Shown here: in pieces, positions 1-8,175 of the stretch | How positions within the stretch are numbered: the first letter of the stretch is position 1 | Layout of the letters: each line of letters begins with the position of its first letter | Assembly (NCBI GenBank): GCA_001701115.1 | Contig: DAAJ01000017.1 | Span: 1-14,219, forward strand | Source: Bacteroidales bacterium GP2 | Lineage (GTDB): Bacteria > Bacteroidota > Bacteroidia > Bacteroidales > Muribaculaceae | DNA length: 14,219 nucleotides | Direction of reading: 5' to 3' | Position numbers and translations under genes: made by a program | The notes under the pieces: generated by a model | Databases searched by the model: none | What the model saw: the letters and a program-made list of their open reading frames with translations, nothing else | What the model was told of the DNA's origin: nothing

Positions 1-1
1 G

Positions 2-2323
2 TCTGTGCTCGTAGCATTATCCTCATACTCAAGGACTGTCAGCGGGCGTGTGCTTGACGATCAGGAGGAAGCCTTAGGATATGCGGCAGTAGTGTTGCTG
101 GGCGCGGATTCAACATTTATCTCTTCGGTTGTGACCGATGATGACGGCATATTTTCAATACAGGACAATGGGAAAGGAAAATATATCACCGTCTCTTATA
201 TAGGTTATGTGCCACAGACAATTGAAATAAAAGAGGATAGCCTTGGTACAATCCATCTCATGCCTAATGGCACAATGTTAGGTGAGGTTGTGGTTAAAGC
301 ATCCCGTCCGATAATAAAGCGTGAATTAGACAGATTAGTATTCAACGTAACAGGGACCGCCTTATCGCAAGGAAGTAACGTTATGGATCTTCTGGCACAG
401 ACTTCACTGCTTAAAGTGACAAACAATTCAATCGGCATCATAGGCAAAAATGGCGTGAAGGTGATGATTAATGGCAAGATTTCGTATCTTGACGGTGCAG
501 ACCTGATGCAGTATCTCAGGACTTTGCAATCAGACGATATTGCTTCAATAGAGGTTATCACTACCCCACCCAGCCGATATGATGCCGGTGGAAACGGAGG
601 CATGATAAACATTGTGACCAAACGAAACCCGGATCTCGGATGGAATGGTTCCTTTGGTGCCTCTTATACCCAGCGTTCTTATGCCGGAGAATCATTGAAC
701 GCTACGGTGAATTACAGGTCGGCAAAATCATTCTTATCGCTGAAACTCCGTCAGAATATCAGTAAAGGAACAGTTTCAGAGGAATATGATATTGCAGCTC
801 CAGTGAAATCCCAGCATAGCAAGACACATCGAATTGACACTTACAAGAATTATGGAGCCAATATCACATTCGAGCATCAGTTCAGCCGTTATTCCACCTT
901 TGGCGCAACCTATGATTTCGGATATGGCAGGAACAACATAGATATGGATAACCGTTATAGTTACTACACCGACAATGTGCTGGACTCGCTGTTGACAACA
1001 CGGTCACTCCAAAAAGGGAATACCAAAGTACATACCCTGAATGCTTATTATGATATACAGCTTGATACTCTTGGCAAGAAATTGGGTTTTGTAGCGAATT
1101 ATATGCACCATTCACCCGATAAGGATGTGGACTTTACAACCCTCAACCATCAGGACAATATTTCTGTAACCGTGCGCGAGCCTAACAATATCGTTTATTC
1201 CATATGGACAGGCGAAGCCAACCTTGAGCTGCCGTTCAGTTGGGCGAAGGTGGAGACAGGTGCAAAATACAGTGATATAACAAACAAATCAGATATGCAG
1301 TATTATACGCTTACTGTCAACGGTTATATAGCGAATTCTGGACGGTGCAACCAGTTCAATTACAGTGAGCGTACAGTTGCCGGGTACGTAAGCATCAAGC
1401 GTTCAATCAACAGCCACTTTTCCGCTCAGGCGGGACTCCGCTATGAGCATACATTTGCCAAGGGAGTAACCCCGCATAGCGATGTGGAGGATGTAAAGAG
1501 TGATTACGGCAAGTTTTTCCCGACAGTCTACCTTTCATATACATTAAACAGCCAGAACCTGTTTAATATTAATTATGCCCGTAGAATAAACCGCCCGTAT
1601 TTCAGGGCAGTCAATCCTTTCAAATGGTACACAAATCCCAATAACGTTGATGAAGGCAACCCCGGGCTGAAACCATCATTTGCTGACAACTTGGAACTTA
1701 ACTATATCTTCCGTAGCAATCTGTCGGCAACGGTTTATTACCAGAAAGAGAATGATGCTTACGGGCAGATGATGTATGTGAATGAGGACAATACAACTTA
1801 TAGCACTTACCAGAACATTTATAATAACAGCCAGTTTGGCGTAAACCTGTCATATAACCTCCGATTGTTCGGATGGTGGAATTCATTCATTGCCGGCAAC
1901 TACGTGTACAACAAATCAAAAATCAAAGCTCCGGGATATATTCCTCAAAACGGGCATTCGTTTGATTTCCGCATCAACAACACTATTTCATTTGACAATG
2001 AGAAGCGATTCCAGCTTTATCTGAACTACTCCCATAATTTCCCTTATCACGTAGGGATAACGTATGACAGGAGTTATGCGGATTTCAGTGCGGGATTTAA
2101 GGCTGCTTTCCTTGATAACTCACTTATAGCAAACATTACTGCAAACGATATTTTCAAGCAGGATTTGTTGAGGCGCCGTAAGGTATCGGCTTCAAACATC
2201 CAGACCTATAATAATTATTACGACAGCAGGTATGTTACTTTCAGCTTGACCTACAAGTGGGGCAACCGGAAACTTAAGGATAAGCATAAGACAATCAATT
2301 TCCAGGAAAAGAGCCGAATATAA
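2..2323 (+). CDS. Outer-membrane beta-barrel protein, TonB-receptor-like (5' partial)
   Basis: This is an outer-membrane barrel protein of the TonB-dependent-receptor-like family (Outer membrane protein beta-barrel family, PF14905 type), probably for uptake or binding of an unidentified ligand. The reading frame is open to the window edge. A GTG at position 5 could be read as a start, but the residues before RTVSGRV look like the end of a signal peptide, so the true start is probably just upstream. Counting from that GTG, a carboxypeptidase-regulatory-like beta-sandwich spans about residues 11-90 (VSGRVLDD, DDDGIFSI, YIGYVPQTIEI). A plug-like domain follows at about 105-206 (VMDLLAQTS, VKVMINGK, IEVITTPPSRYDAGGNGGMI), then many amphipathic aromatic-rich strands to the C terminus, including YARRINRPYF and the final strand VTFSLTYKWG. 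The tail after the last strand is short and basic, as often seen in this family. No SusD-like partner is visible. Sampled lines are more AT-rich than the lacZ region. The family call is firm; the ligand is unknown. Confidence 0.9.
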   Translation, partial: SVLVALSSYSRTVSGRVLDDQEEALGYAAVVLLGADSTFISSVVTDDDGIFSIQDNGKGKYITVSYIGYVPQTIEIKEDSLGTIHLMPNGTMLGEVVVKASRPIIKRELDRLVFNVTGTALSQGSNVMDLLAQTSLLKVTNNSIGIIGKNGVKVMINGKISYLDGADLMQYLRTLQSDDIASIEVITTPPSRYDAGGNGGMINIVTKRNPDLGWNGSFGASYTQRSYAGESLNATVNYRSAKSFLSLKLRQNISKGTVSEEYDIAAPVKSQHSKTHRIDTYKNYGANITFEHQFSRYSTFGATYDFGYGRNNIDMDNRYSYYTDNVLDSLLTTRSLQKGNTKVHTLNAYYDIQLDTLGKKLGFVANYMHHSPDKDVDFTTLNHQDNISVTVREPNNIVYSIWTGEANLELPFSWAKVETGAKYSDITNKSDMQYYTLTVNGYIANSGRCNQFNYSERTVAGYVSIKRSINSHFSAQAGLRYEHTFAKGVTPHSDVEDVKSDYGKFFPTVYLSYTLNSQNLFNINYARRINRPYFRAVNPFKWYTNPNNVDEGNPGLKPSFADNLELNYIFRSNLSATVYYQKENDAYGQMMYVNEDNTTYSTYQNIYNNSQFGVNLSYNLRLFGWWNSFIAGNYVYNKSKIKAPGYIPQNGHSFDFRINNTISFDNEKRFQLYLNYSHNFPYHVGITYDRSYADFSAGFKAAFLDNSLIANITANDIFKQDLLRRRKVSASNIQTYNNYYDSRYVTFSLTYKWGNRKLKDKHKTINFQEKSRI

Positions 2324-2354
2324 ATTCCATTCATACTTAAGAAAACTTTCATAC

Positions 2355-2393
2355 TAAAAAAATGAAGCTCTCGGCAGGGATGCCGGGAGCTTC
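2355..2393 (-). terminator. Rho-independent terminator of the transporter/kinase unit
   Basis: Arms GAAGCTC-T-CGGC (2364-2375) and GCCG-G-GAGCTTC (2382-2393) enclose a 6-base loop. Read on the minus strand, the hairpin is followed by seven T (plus-strand A run 2356-2362). It lies 24 bases past the kinase stop codon. The plus-strand barrel gene ends convergently at 2323 and may share the hairpin, but there is no U tract in that direction. The central T/G pair is a wobble in plus-strand RNA and a C/A mismatch in minus-strand RNA. Confidence 0.8.
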
Positions 2394-2416
2394 GCTTGTA
2401 TGTATGCGCCGGTGTT

Positions 2417-3073
2417 TCAGTCTTCCTTGAAGCGGCGCAGGATGTATTCGCGCACAATTTCGGTGATGTCATCCATAGATAGCAAGGAGGTGTCTATGGA
2501 CAGGTGATAGCTTCCGGCTGCACCCCAATTTTTGTCGGTATAAAAATTGTAGTAGTTGGCTCTCAGGCGATTGACCTTTTCTGCGCGTGCGCGTGCTTTT
2601 TCCTTAGATAATGCAGGCTCTCTTTTTAGTATCCGCTCTATGCATGATTCGATAGGGGCATGCACAAATATGTTTACAGCTCGGGGATGGTCACGGAGCA
2701 CATAGTCGGCGCTTCTTCCCACAATCACACAGGGTCCTTGTTCGGCAAGCGACTGGATAAAGTCGCTCTGGGCACGGTACAGGCTGTCATCGCTGATAGA
2801 TGTTGAGCCGGTGTATATGTTGTTTGGTGTCAGCCCAAGCGCGAAAGAAAAAATACCGTTGATGAAAGATGGTGCCCTTTCATCATTCTTTTCAAAGAAT
2901 CCGGGATCCATGCCCGCTTTTTTAGCCGCCTCGCTCAGCAGCTCCTTGTCATAGTAGCTGTAGTTGAACGCCTCAGCCAGTTTTTTGCCGAGTTCCCTTC
3001 CTCCGCTTCCAAACTGGCGCCCGATTGTAATTATTGCATGGGGCATTTTTTTTGTGCTTCCGGTGTCTGTCAT
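2417..3073 (-). CDS. Cytidylate-kinase-like family protein
   Basis: A 218-residue P-loop protein of the cytidylate-kinase-like family (PF13189 type), a cytoplasmic nucleotide-binding phosphotransferase by homology. The P-loop-like motif GRQFGSGGRE lies at residues 18-27. A second conserved stretch, CVIVGRSADYVLRDHP, lies mid-protein, followed by a basic lid-like region (KREPALSKEKARARAEKVNRLR) and a conserved tyrosine-rich block (ANYYNFYTDKNWG). ATG at 3073 is chosen because the frame upstream of it runs into the 3' end of the transporter gene and encodes nothing family-like. ATG at 3046 (MPHAIIT) is the alternative and keeps the P-loop. It follows the transporter by 28 bases on the same strand and ends before a terminator, so co-transcription is likely. 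These proteins are paralogues of canonical Cmk and often carry no proven substrate, so CMP kinase activity should not be assumed. Confidence 0.88.
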   Translation of the reverse strand: MTDTGSTKKMPHAIITIGRQFGSGGRELGKKLAEAFNYSYYDKELLSEAAKKAGMDPGFFEKNDERAPSFINGIFSFALGLTPNNIYTGSTSISDDSLYRAQSDFIQSLAEQGPCVIVGRSADYVLRDHPRAVNIFVHAPIESCIERILKREPALSKEKARARAEKVNRLRANYYNFYTDKNWGAAGSYHLSIDTSLLSMDDITEIVREYILRRFKED

Positions 3074-3101
3074 GGTGATATGTGTCTTATGGTTTTTATG
3101 T

Positions 3102-4766
3102 TTAAACAAAGAAAAGAACGAGCAGCTGGGCAATAACCACCCTTGCAAACATGGCGAGCGGGTATGCCGTAGCATAGCTCACGGCGGGAGTATCTCCCGG
3201 TATAGTGTCCCCGGCGTAGGTCAAAGCCATCGGATTAGCCATTGCGCCGCACACAGTGCCGCATGCGCTGCCGAAGTCGAGTTTGTTCCACCTCATTGCC
3301 ACATATATCATAATGAGCGAGGGGATAATGGTGATGAGGAAACCGACCCCGATCCATGTCAGCCCGTCGGCACGCAGTATTGTTTCCAGGAAATGCGCTC
3401 CGGCGTCAAGTCCGAGGCACGCGAGGTATAGCGACAGCCCGATGCCTCGGAGCATAAGGTTTGCTGAGCGGGTAGTGTATGTCACGAGGCGGAACCTTGG
3501 ACCGAATGCTCCTATAATTATGCCGGCAACGATTGGTCCTCCGGCAAGACCGAGGCGCACGGGTGCGCCAACTCCCGGCACAAAGATTGGTATGCTTCCC
3601 AAAAGAAGCCCGAGGACGATTCCGATGAAGATAGCGGCGAGGTTAGGATCTTTCAGCGCAGTTGCCGTGTTGCCAACAACTTTCTCCACATTTTCAATAG
3701 CCTTTGCTTCGCCAACCACAGTCAGCCTGTCTCCAAGCTGGAGTATCAGGTCCGGCGTGGCAAGAAGCGCAACCCCGCTGCGGAGTACACGGGAGATATT
3801 TATGCCGTATGTGTTGCGAAGGCGCAGTGAGCCGAGGCGTTTGCCGTTCAGCTCGGGACGCGATATGATGATGTGGCGGGATATTAGCGAGGAGTCGATG
3901 GCGTTCCAGTCAATGTCGTCTTTGTTCCAGTCGGTATGCTCCTGCTCGCCGAACAGCACTGTCAGTGCGGGCACATCCCGTTCGGTAGCGACTACCAGCA
4001 GCCGGTCTCCTTCAAGGAGCGGGGTATCTGATGTAGGAATGCTCACCTGCCCCTGGCGCCATAAGCGTGAAATCACAAATTTGGGTTGAATCAGTGCAGC
4101 GGCTTCGCGGACAGTCATGCCGAATACCGCAGGGTTATGAACCTGGAAGGCGGCGATATAGGTGTGCGAGGGGTCTGATTCAGGATTGTTGACGGTAAGG
4201 TCTGAGGGTTTGACGGCGAGTTTGCGCACCACAATAATAGCAAGAATGACGCCGACAACGCCGAGCGGATATGTCACTGCGCAACTTAACGCCGCTCCGC
4301 TTGCGCTTTGTCCAAGCTGCTGGAGGGTTTGCTGCGCTGCGCCGAGTGACGGGGTGTTTGTTGTGGCTCCTGCCACGATGCCGACCATGTCTGCCATTGA
4401 TATGCCAGTGCCGAGCGATATGCCGATAGCCATAAATGTGCCAAGAAGCACCACGGCAAGCCCGATGAAATTCAGTTTTATGCCTCCGGTGCGGAAGGAA
4501 CTGAAAAATCCGGGACCGACTTTCAAGCCAAGTTCGTAAACAAATAGGACAAGACCGAAACTTTCAGCATAGGAAAGCATCGCTGGGTCGATGCTCAGCC
4601 CGAAATGTCCGGCGAGGATGCCGGCAAAGAAAACCCATGTGACTCCGAGGCTCACACCGCACACATGTATCTTGCCGAGCCCGAGCCCAACCGCTATGAT
4701 GACTGAAATCACCACAACCGCCTGCAGGGGTGAGTGTTGAATAAAAACTGTCTGTAGCCAATCCAT
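3102..4766 (-). CDS. Putative transporter, AspT/YidE/YbjL family (two TrkA-C domains)
   Basis: A 554-residue inner-membrane transporter with the layout of the aspartate:alanine exchanger family (YidE/YbjL/AspT): an N-terminal set of hydrophobic helices (about 12-185), two TrkA-C/RCK-C regulatory domains in the middle (about 200-275 and 295-367), and a second membrane set (about 375-554). The duplicated halves each carry a conserved reentrant-type motif, GATTNTPSLGAAQQ near 133-146 and GTVCGAMANPMALTYAG near the C terminus. Length is close to E. coli YidE and YbjL. The ATG at 4766 (MDWLQ) is preferred over an in-frame TTG two codons upstream. Aspartate/alanine exchange is known for Tetragenococcus AspT; most homologues have no proven substrate, so the substrate here is open. 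The TrkA-C domains suggest ligand or nucleotide control. It is first in a unit with the kinase-like gene, 28 bases downstream. Confidence 0.9.
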   Translation of the reverse strand: MDWLQTVFIQHSPLQAVVVISVIIAVGLGLGKIHVCGVSLGVTWVFFAGILAGHFGLSIDPAMLSYAESFGLVLFVYELGLKVGPGFFSSFRTGGIKLNFIGLAVVLLGTFMAIGISLGTGISMADMVGIVAGATTNTPSLGAAQQTLQQLGQSASGAALSCAVTYPLGVVGVILAIIVVRKLAVKPSDLTVNNPESDPSHTYIAAFQVHNPAVFGMTVREAAALIQPKFVISRLWRQGQVSIPTSDTPLLEGDRLLVVATERDVPALTVLFGEQEHTDWNKDDIDWNAIDSSLISRHIIISRPELNGKRLGSLRLRNTYGINISRVLRSGVALLATPDLILQLGDRLTVVGEAKAIENVEKVVGNTATALKDPNLAAIFIGIVLGLLLGSIPIFVPGVGAPVRLGLAGGPIVAGIIIGAFGPRFRLVTYTTRSANLMLRGIGLSLYLACLGLDAGAHFLETILRADGLTWIGVGFLITIIPSLIMIYVAMRWNKLDFGSACGTVCGAMANPMALTYAGDTIPGDTPAVSYATAYPLAMFARVVIAQLLVLFFV

Positions 4767-4821
4767 CAGCAATATATTATATAAATCGCGTGGAATCTCA
4801 ATTAAAATCCGATTTAGGGTA

Positions 4822-4829
4822 CAAAGGTA
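4822..4829 (-). promoter_or_regulatory. Bacteroidota -7 element upstream of the transporter
   Basis: On the minus strand this reads TACCTTTG, an exact match to the Bacteroidota -7 consensus TAnnTTTG. It lies 55 bases upstream of the transporter ATG, giving a leader of roughly 50 nt. No good TTTG -33 element is seen at the usual spacing, so the call rests on the -7 match and position alone. Confidence 0.42.
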
Positions 4830-4897
4830 AGAATTTTTTAAAAAGATAGTATTTGCGGTTTGATAAAATGGCTTTGATGCGTGTAGCGGCGGCAGAG

Positions 4898-4932
4898 GAA
4901 TAAAATGCCCCGGGGCGTTGATGCCCCGGGGC
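4898..4932 (-). terminator. Terminator of the beta-galactosidase gene
   Basis: Two copies of GCCCCGGGGC (4907-4916 and 4923-4932) flank a 6-base loop and form a very GC-rich 10-bp stem. On the minus strand the stem is followed by ATTTTATT. It begins 22 bases after the lacZ stop codon. Each arm is itself a perfect palindrome. Confidence 0.8.
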
Positions 4933-4954
4933 GCTTTAGAGAGGGAAAATGGGT

Positions 4955-7900
4955 TTACGGGATGATATTCTGTACCGGCTTCATGATGAAGGTGAAGGTA
5001 TAGTCGCCGTAGGGCATGAGGTATTTTTCCATAGGGATAGCTCCCCAGCTGTCAATGCAGCCGAGACCCATCTGCTGCTTGTCGATGAGCAGGTTGGTAA
5101 ACGGAGCTTTTTCAACTTCCTGGCTGTGTCCCTGCTTTTTAGCCTCCCCTTCGTCAAGGCTCTCGATTGTGTAGTTGAGCGCGGAAGCGGAGAATGGCTG
5201 TGCGGCTATAAATTCAAGACCTTTCCCTGCATGGTTTATCTGGAGCCAGTAGCGTATGTCTGTCTTGTTGCCGTTTTCCTGCGGGCGGATGTAGGGGTAG
5301 AACTGTTCTGACACAGTCTGGGAGTAAACCCCGAGGTCTGCAGCCTGGATGCGGTCAACATAGTTCTCGTTGGGACCTCTGCCGTAATATTGGATCCTGT
5401 CGAAGCTCTCAGGCATGCGCATCTGCATTCCGAAGCGGAACATCGGAGAAACTTTTGCATCTTTGCTTGCCTTGAGGCTCTCTTCCACTTTCACTGTGCC
5501 GGCATTGTTGATGAGGTAAGTCATAGTTAGCGCAGCATGCACCGCGGGAATCTCATAGTTTGCCGTAACGAGGACGAGCCCGTCGGTTTTCTTGGCGTCA
5601 AGTGATTTGAGTTTAAGTTCAGGGTTCTTCCATGCAGCATATTTGAGCTGGAGGTTTGCACCGTAGTCATTGTCGGTGGGCGCACGCCAGAAATTGGGGG
5701 TAAGCTGCGCGCCATTGGCGAGCATATCCACTCCCTCAACTTCATATTTGCTCATGAAACCGTTCTCGCGGCTGAATTCGATGTCAACTCCGGGTGCGGT
5801 GACGATAAGGTAGTTGGTCTGGTTGTCCACAATCTTTGGCTCGGTGAGGGGAGTGTTGGTTTTTGTGACGTTTGCGATAGTCATGTCAGCCTTGGGCGCT
5901 TCGGTAAGAGGCACCTGTGTGCGTGCAACCTCGGTTCCGGGGGCAAGTATGCCGTCAGCGTTCTTGAGTGTGTATGCGATATTCAGCAGGTATTCGCCTT
6001 CCGGCTCAAGTGTGCCGTAGTCGATTGTCACCTTTGTAGATGCCTGCGGGGCAGCGTTGAAGTTGTCAACTTTGCCTGCGCGCACTTTCTTGCCGTCATG
6101 CAGGAGTTCCCAATTGAGTTCGTAGTTTGATAGGTCAGTGAAGAAGTTTTCATTGTAAACATCAAATACTCCTTTTGTGAGGTCGGCGGGGGTAGTGTGG
6201 ATGTTCTGGAGCACTCTTCCTACTTCGTACATGTGCGGGTTGGGTACACGGTCGGGGCTGACAAGTCCGTTGTCGCAGAAATTGATGTCAGAAGCGTCAA
6301 AGCGGTTGAAGTCTCCGCCGTAAGCATAGATTTCAGCGCCGTTCTTTCCTGTCCAGCGGGGTGACTGGTCAACGAAGTCCCAGATGAATCCACCCTGGAG
6401 GTTGGGATATTTGCGGAAAAGGTCCCAATATTCCTTGAATCCGCCCTCGGAGTTGCCCATTGCGTGGGCGTATTCGCATTGTATCATCGGTTTCGCAACA
6501 TCTGTACGCTTGCCGTAGTTTTCCACTTCGGTGTATCCGGCATACATGGGGCAATATATATCGGTGTGGTCGGCATAGCCGCAGCGCTCGTACTGCACAG
6601 CACGGCTCGGGTCTTCAGCTTTAACCCAGTTGTATGCGTCAACAAAGTTCTGTCCGTCGCCGCCTTCATTGCCGAGTGACCAGAAGATAATGCTGGGGTG
6701 GTTATAGTTGCGCTGCACGTTGCGCTGGTTTCTTTCCAGGTGTGTCTGCTTGTAGAGGGGTACTTTTGCGAGTGTCTTTTCGCCGTAGCCCATGCCGTGG
6801 CTCTCAAGGTTTGCTTCAGCCACAACATAGATGCCGTATTTGTCGCAGAGGTCATACCAGAGGTTGTCATCGGGATAGTGGCAGGTGCGCACTGCATTGA
6901 TGTTGAACTTCTTCATAAGCTCAATGTCCTGAATCATGCGCTCGGGTGATACAACGTATCCGCCGTCCGGGTCAAGCTCATGGCGGTCTGCGCCTTTGAA
7001 GAGCACCGGCTGACCGTTAACAAGAATCTGGTTCCCTTTAAGTTCAATTTTACGGAAGCCTACCTTTACAGGAATTGTTTCATCGCTCCCTTTAAGTGAA
7101 GCATAGAGGGTGTAGAGGTTCGGGGTCTCGGCTGTCCATTTCTTCGGGTCGGAGATACTGAGTGTGGTTGTGCCGGAGCCTTTGATGCTGCCGGTGGCAA
7201 CCTCTTTGCCCTGTGCGTCAACAAGGGTTAGTTCTGTTGTGCCATTGCCTTTCAGTTTAACGTCTACCTTGAGGGTCGCATCTTTGTAAGCTGCGTCAAG
7301 GTCAGGAACAACGCGGATATCCTCGATGCGGTTTTTGTCGCGTGCGTACAGGTAGCAGTCGCGTCCAACCCCGCTGTAGCGGAAAAAGTCCTGGTCCTCG
7401 AAATAGGTGCCGTCATTCCAGCGGAACACCTGGAAAGCAATCAAATTCTCTTTTCCTGGGATAAGATAGGGAGTGAGGTCAAATTCCTGCTCGAGCTTGC
7501 TGTCCTCGCCGTAGCCAACGAATTTGCCGTTGACCCAAAGGTACATGTTGGAGGTTACTGAGCCGAAATGTGCCATTATGTCCTTCCCTTTCCAATCCGC
7601 GGGAATTGTGAATGTGCGGCGGTATGAACCAACATGGTTGTTTTCGGTAGGAACGTATGGAGGATTATTTTTGTAATCATTGCGCCATGCGTAACCGATA
7701 TTCACGTAGATTGGGTCTCCGTAGCCGTTGAGCTCCCACACTGCGGGCACATTAAGTTCGTTCCAGCCTTTGTCGTTGAAATCGGTGCGGTAAAAGTCGG
7801 TGGGTCGGCTTGTCTGGTCCTTGACCCAATTGAACTTCCACGGTCCGTTCATGCTCATGAAGTTGGAGCTGTTTTCCTTTACCGCTGCTTTTGCAGCATC

Positions 7901-8044
7901 GCTGTTTTCATAAGCGAAGTAAGCTGAATGCATGGGTTGGCGGTTAACGCTGTTCACCAGCGGATCCTGCCACTCCTTGAAAGTCTGTGCGCCTGCCGAT
8001 GCAACAACCGCAGCGGCGGCAAGCACTGCAAAAAATCTTTTCAT
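4955..8044 (-). CDS. lacZ: Periplasmic/secreted beta-galactosidase, glycoside hydrolase family 2
   Basis: A 1029-residue GH2 beta-galactosidase that hydrolyses terminal beta-galactosides. The N terminus (MKRFFAVLAAAAVVASAGAQ) is a cleavable signal peptide with no lipobox cysteine, so the enzyme acts in the periplasm or outside, unlike cytoplasmic E. coli LacZ. Domains in order: sugar-binding jelly-roll (about 25-235, GYGEDSKLEQEFDLT), immunoglobulin-like (240-333), TIM barrel (335-620), a DUF4981-type sandwich (about 620-715) and the C-terminal LacZ small-chain domain (about 750-1025; FWRAPTDNDYG, YYGRGPNENYVDR). The acid/base Glu is E460 in WSLGNEGGDG and the nucleophile is E524 in IQCEYAHAMGNS; GADRHELDPDGG is the usual active-site loop. 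Length matches full-length LacZ-type enzymes. No SusC/SusD or sugar regulator is adjacent, so this looks like a solitary enzyme and not part of a polysaccharide-utilisation locus. It diverges from the S9 peptidase gene and has its own promoter and terminator. Galactoside specificity is inferred from homology. Confidence 0.95.
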   Translation of the reverse strand: MKRFFAVLAAAAVVASAGAQTFKEWQDPLVNSVNRQPMHSAYFAYENSDAAKAAVKENSSNFMSMNGPWKFNWVKDQTSRPTDFYRTDFNDKGWNELNVPAVWELNGYGDPIYVNIGYAWRNDYKNNPPYVPTENNHVGSYRRTFTIPADWKGKDIMAHFGSVTSNMYLWVNGKFVGYGEDSKLEQEFDLTPYLIPGKENLIAFQVFRWNDGTYFEDQDFFRYSGVGRDCYLYARDKNRIEDIRVVPDLDAAYKDATLKVDVKLKGNGTTELTLVDAQGKEVATGSIKGSGTTTLSISDPKKWTAETPNLYTLYASLKGSDETIPVKVGFRKIELKGNQILVNGQPVLFKGADRHELDPDGGYVVSPERMIQDIELMKKFNINAVRTCHYPDDNLWYDLCDKYGIYVVAEANLESHGMGYGEKTLAKVPLYKQTHLERNQRNVQRNYNHPSIIFWSLGNEGGDGQNFVDAYNWVKAEDPSRAVQYERCGYADHTDIYCPMYAGYTEVENYGKRTDVAKPMIQCEYAHAMGNSEGGFKEYWDLFRKYPNLQGGFIWDFVDQSPRWTGKNGAEIYAYGGDFNRFDASDINFCDNGLVSPDRVPNPHMYEVGRVLQNIHTTPADLTKGVFDVYNENFFTDLSNYELNWELLHDGKKVRAGKVDNFNAAPQASTKVTIDYGTLEPEGEYLLNIAYTLKNADGILAPGTEVARTQVPLTEAPKADMTIANVTKTNTPLTEPKIVDNQTNYLIVTAPGVDIEFSRENGFMSKYEVEGVDMLANGAQLTPNFWRAPTDNDYGANLQLKYAAWKNPELKLKSLDAKKTDGLVLVTANYEIPAVHAALTMTYLINNAGTVKVEESLKASKDAKVSPMFRFGMQMRMPESFDRIQYYGRGPNENYVDRIQAADLGVYSQTVSEQFYPYIRPQENGNKTDIRYWLQINHAGKGLEFIAAQPFSASALNYTIESLDEGEAKKQGHSQEVEKAPFTNLLIDKQQMGLGCIDSWGAIPMEKYLMPYGDYTFTFIMKPVQNIIP

Positions 8045-8095
8045 GATTGATGGTATGATTTATTGGTAATAATTTCGGGTTTCTTATATTTCCTA

Positions 8096-8127
8096 CAAAT
8101 TTAACTATTGCGCGGCAATAACCGCAA
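8096..8127 (-). promoter_or_regulatory. lacZ promoter (-33 TTG / -7 TAAATTTG)
   Basis: Minus strand: TTG (plus CAA at 8125-8127), a 21-base spacer, then TAAATTTG (plus 8096-8103), an exact match to TAnnTTTG. The start of transcription would fall near 8090, giving a leader of about 45 nt before the ATG at 8044. No Shine-Dalgarno sequence precedes the start, as is common in this phylum. Confidence 0.58.
8108..8127. promoter_or_regulatory. Dyad inside the lacZ promoter (possible operator)
   Basis: TTGCG (8108-8112) and CGCAA (8123-8127) form a perfect 5-bp inverted repeat spaced by 10 bases, one helical turn. The dyad fills the space between the proposed -33 and -7 elements of lacZ and lies just upstream of the S9 peptidase -7 element. 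A dimeric regulator bound here could affect both divergent genes. No regulator gene is in the window, and a short dyad like this can arise by chance. Confidence 0.28.
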
Positions 8128-8135
8128 CTATTTTG

Positions 8136-8143
8136 TAATTTTG
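8136..8143 (+). promoter_or_regulatory. S9 peptidase promoter -7 element
   Basis: TAATTTTG matches TAnnTTTG exactly and lies 32 bases upstream of the ATG at 8176. The nearest upstream TTG (8108-8110) is 25 bases away, longer than usual, so the -33 element is uncertain. Confidence 0.42.
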
Positions 8144-8175
8144 AGCAATAAATAAACAATTATCACATTTTGCAA

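Noticed and set aside
3074..3175. N-terminal extension of the kinase-like protein into the transporter gene
   Set aside because: The added residues show no family features and overlap the transporter coding sequence by 74 bases. ATG at 3073 directly precedes the conserved domain.
3256..4089. Long open frame on the plus strand within the transporter gene
   Set aside because: It is arginine-, serine- and proline-rich low-information sequence, as expected from the complement of a GC-rich membrane-protein gene, with no recognisable domain.
4907..4932. Direct repeats (GATGCCCCGGGGCG-like) as a CRISPR or tandem-repeat unit
   Set aside because: There are only two copies with a 6-base gap, they form an inverted stem, and they are followed by a T tract on the minus strand, so this is a terminator.
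4955..8044. Polysaccharide-utilisation locus around lacZ
   Set aside because: No SusC/SusD pair, hybrid two-component regulator or second glycoside hydrolase is adjacent. The barrel gene at the left end is separated by two unrelated genes and lies on the other strand.
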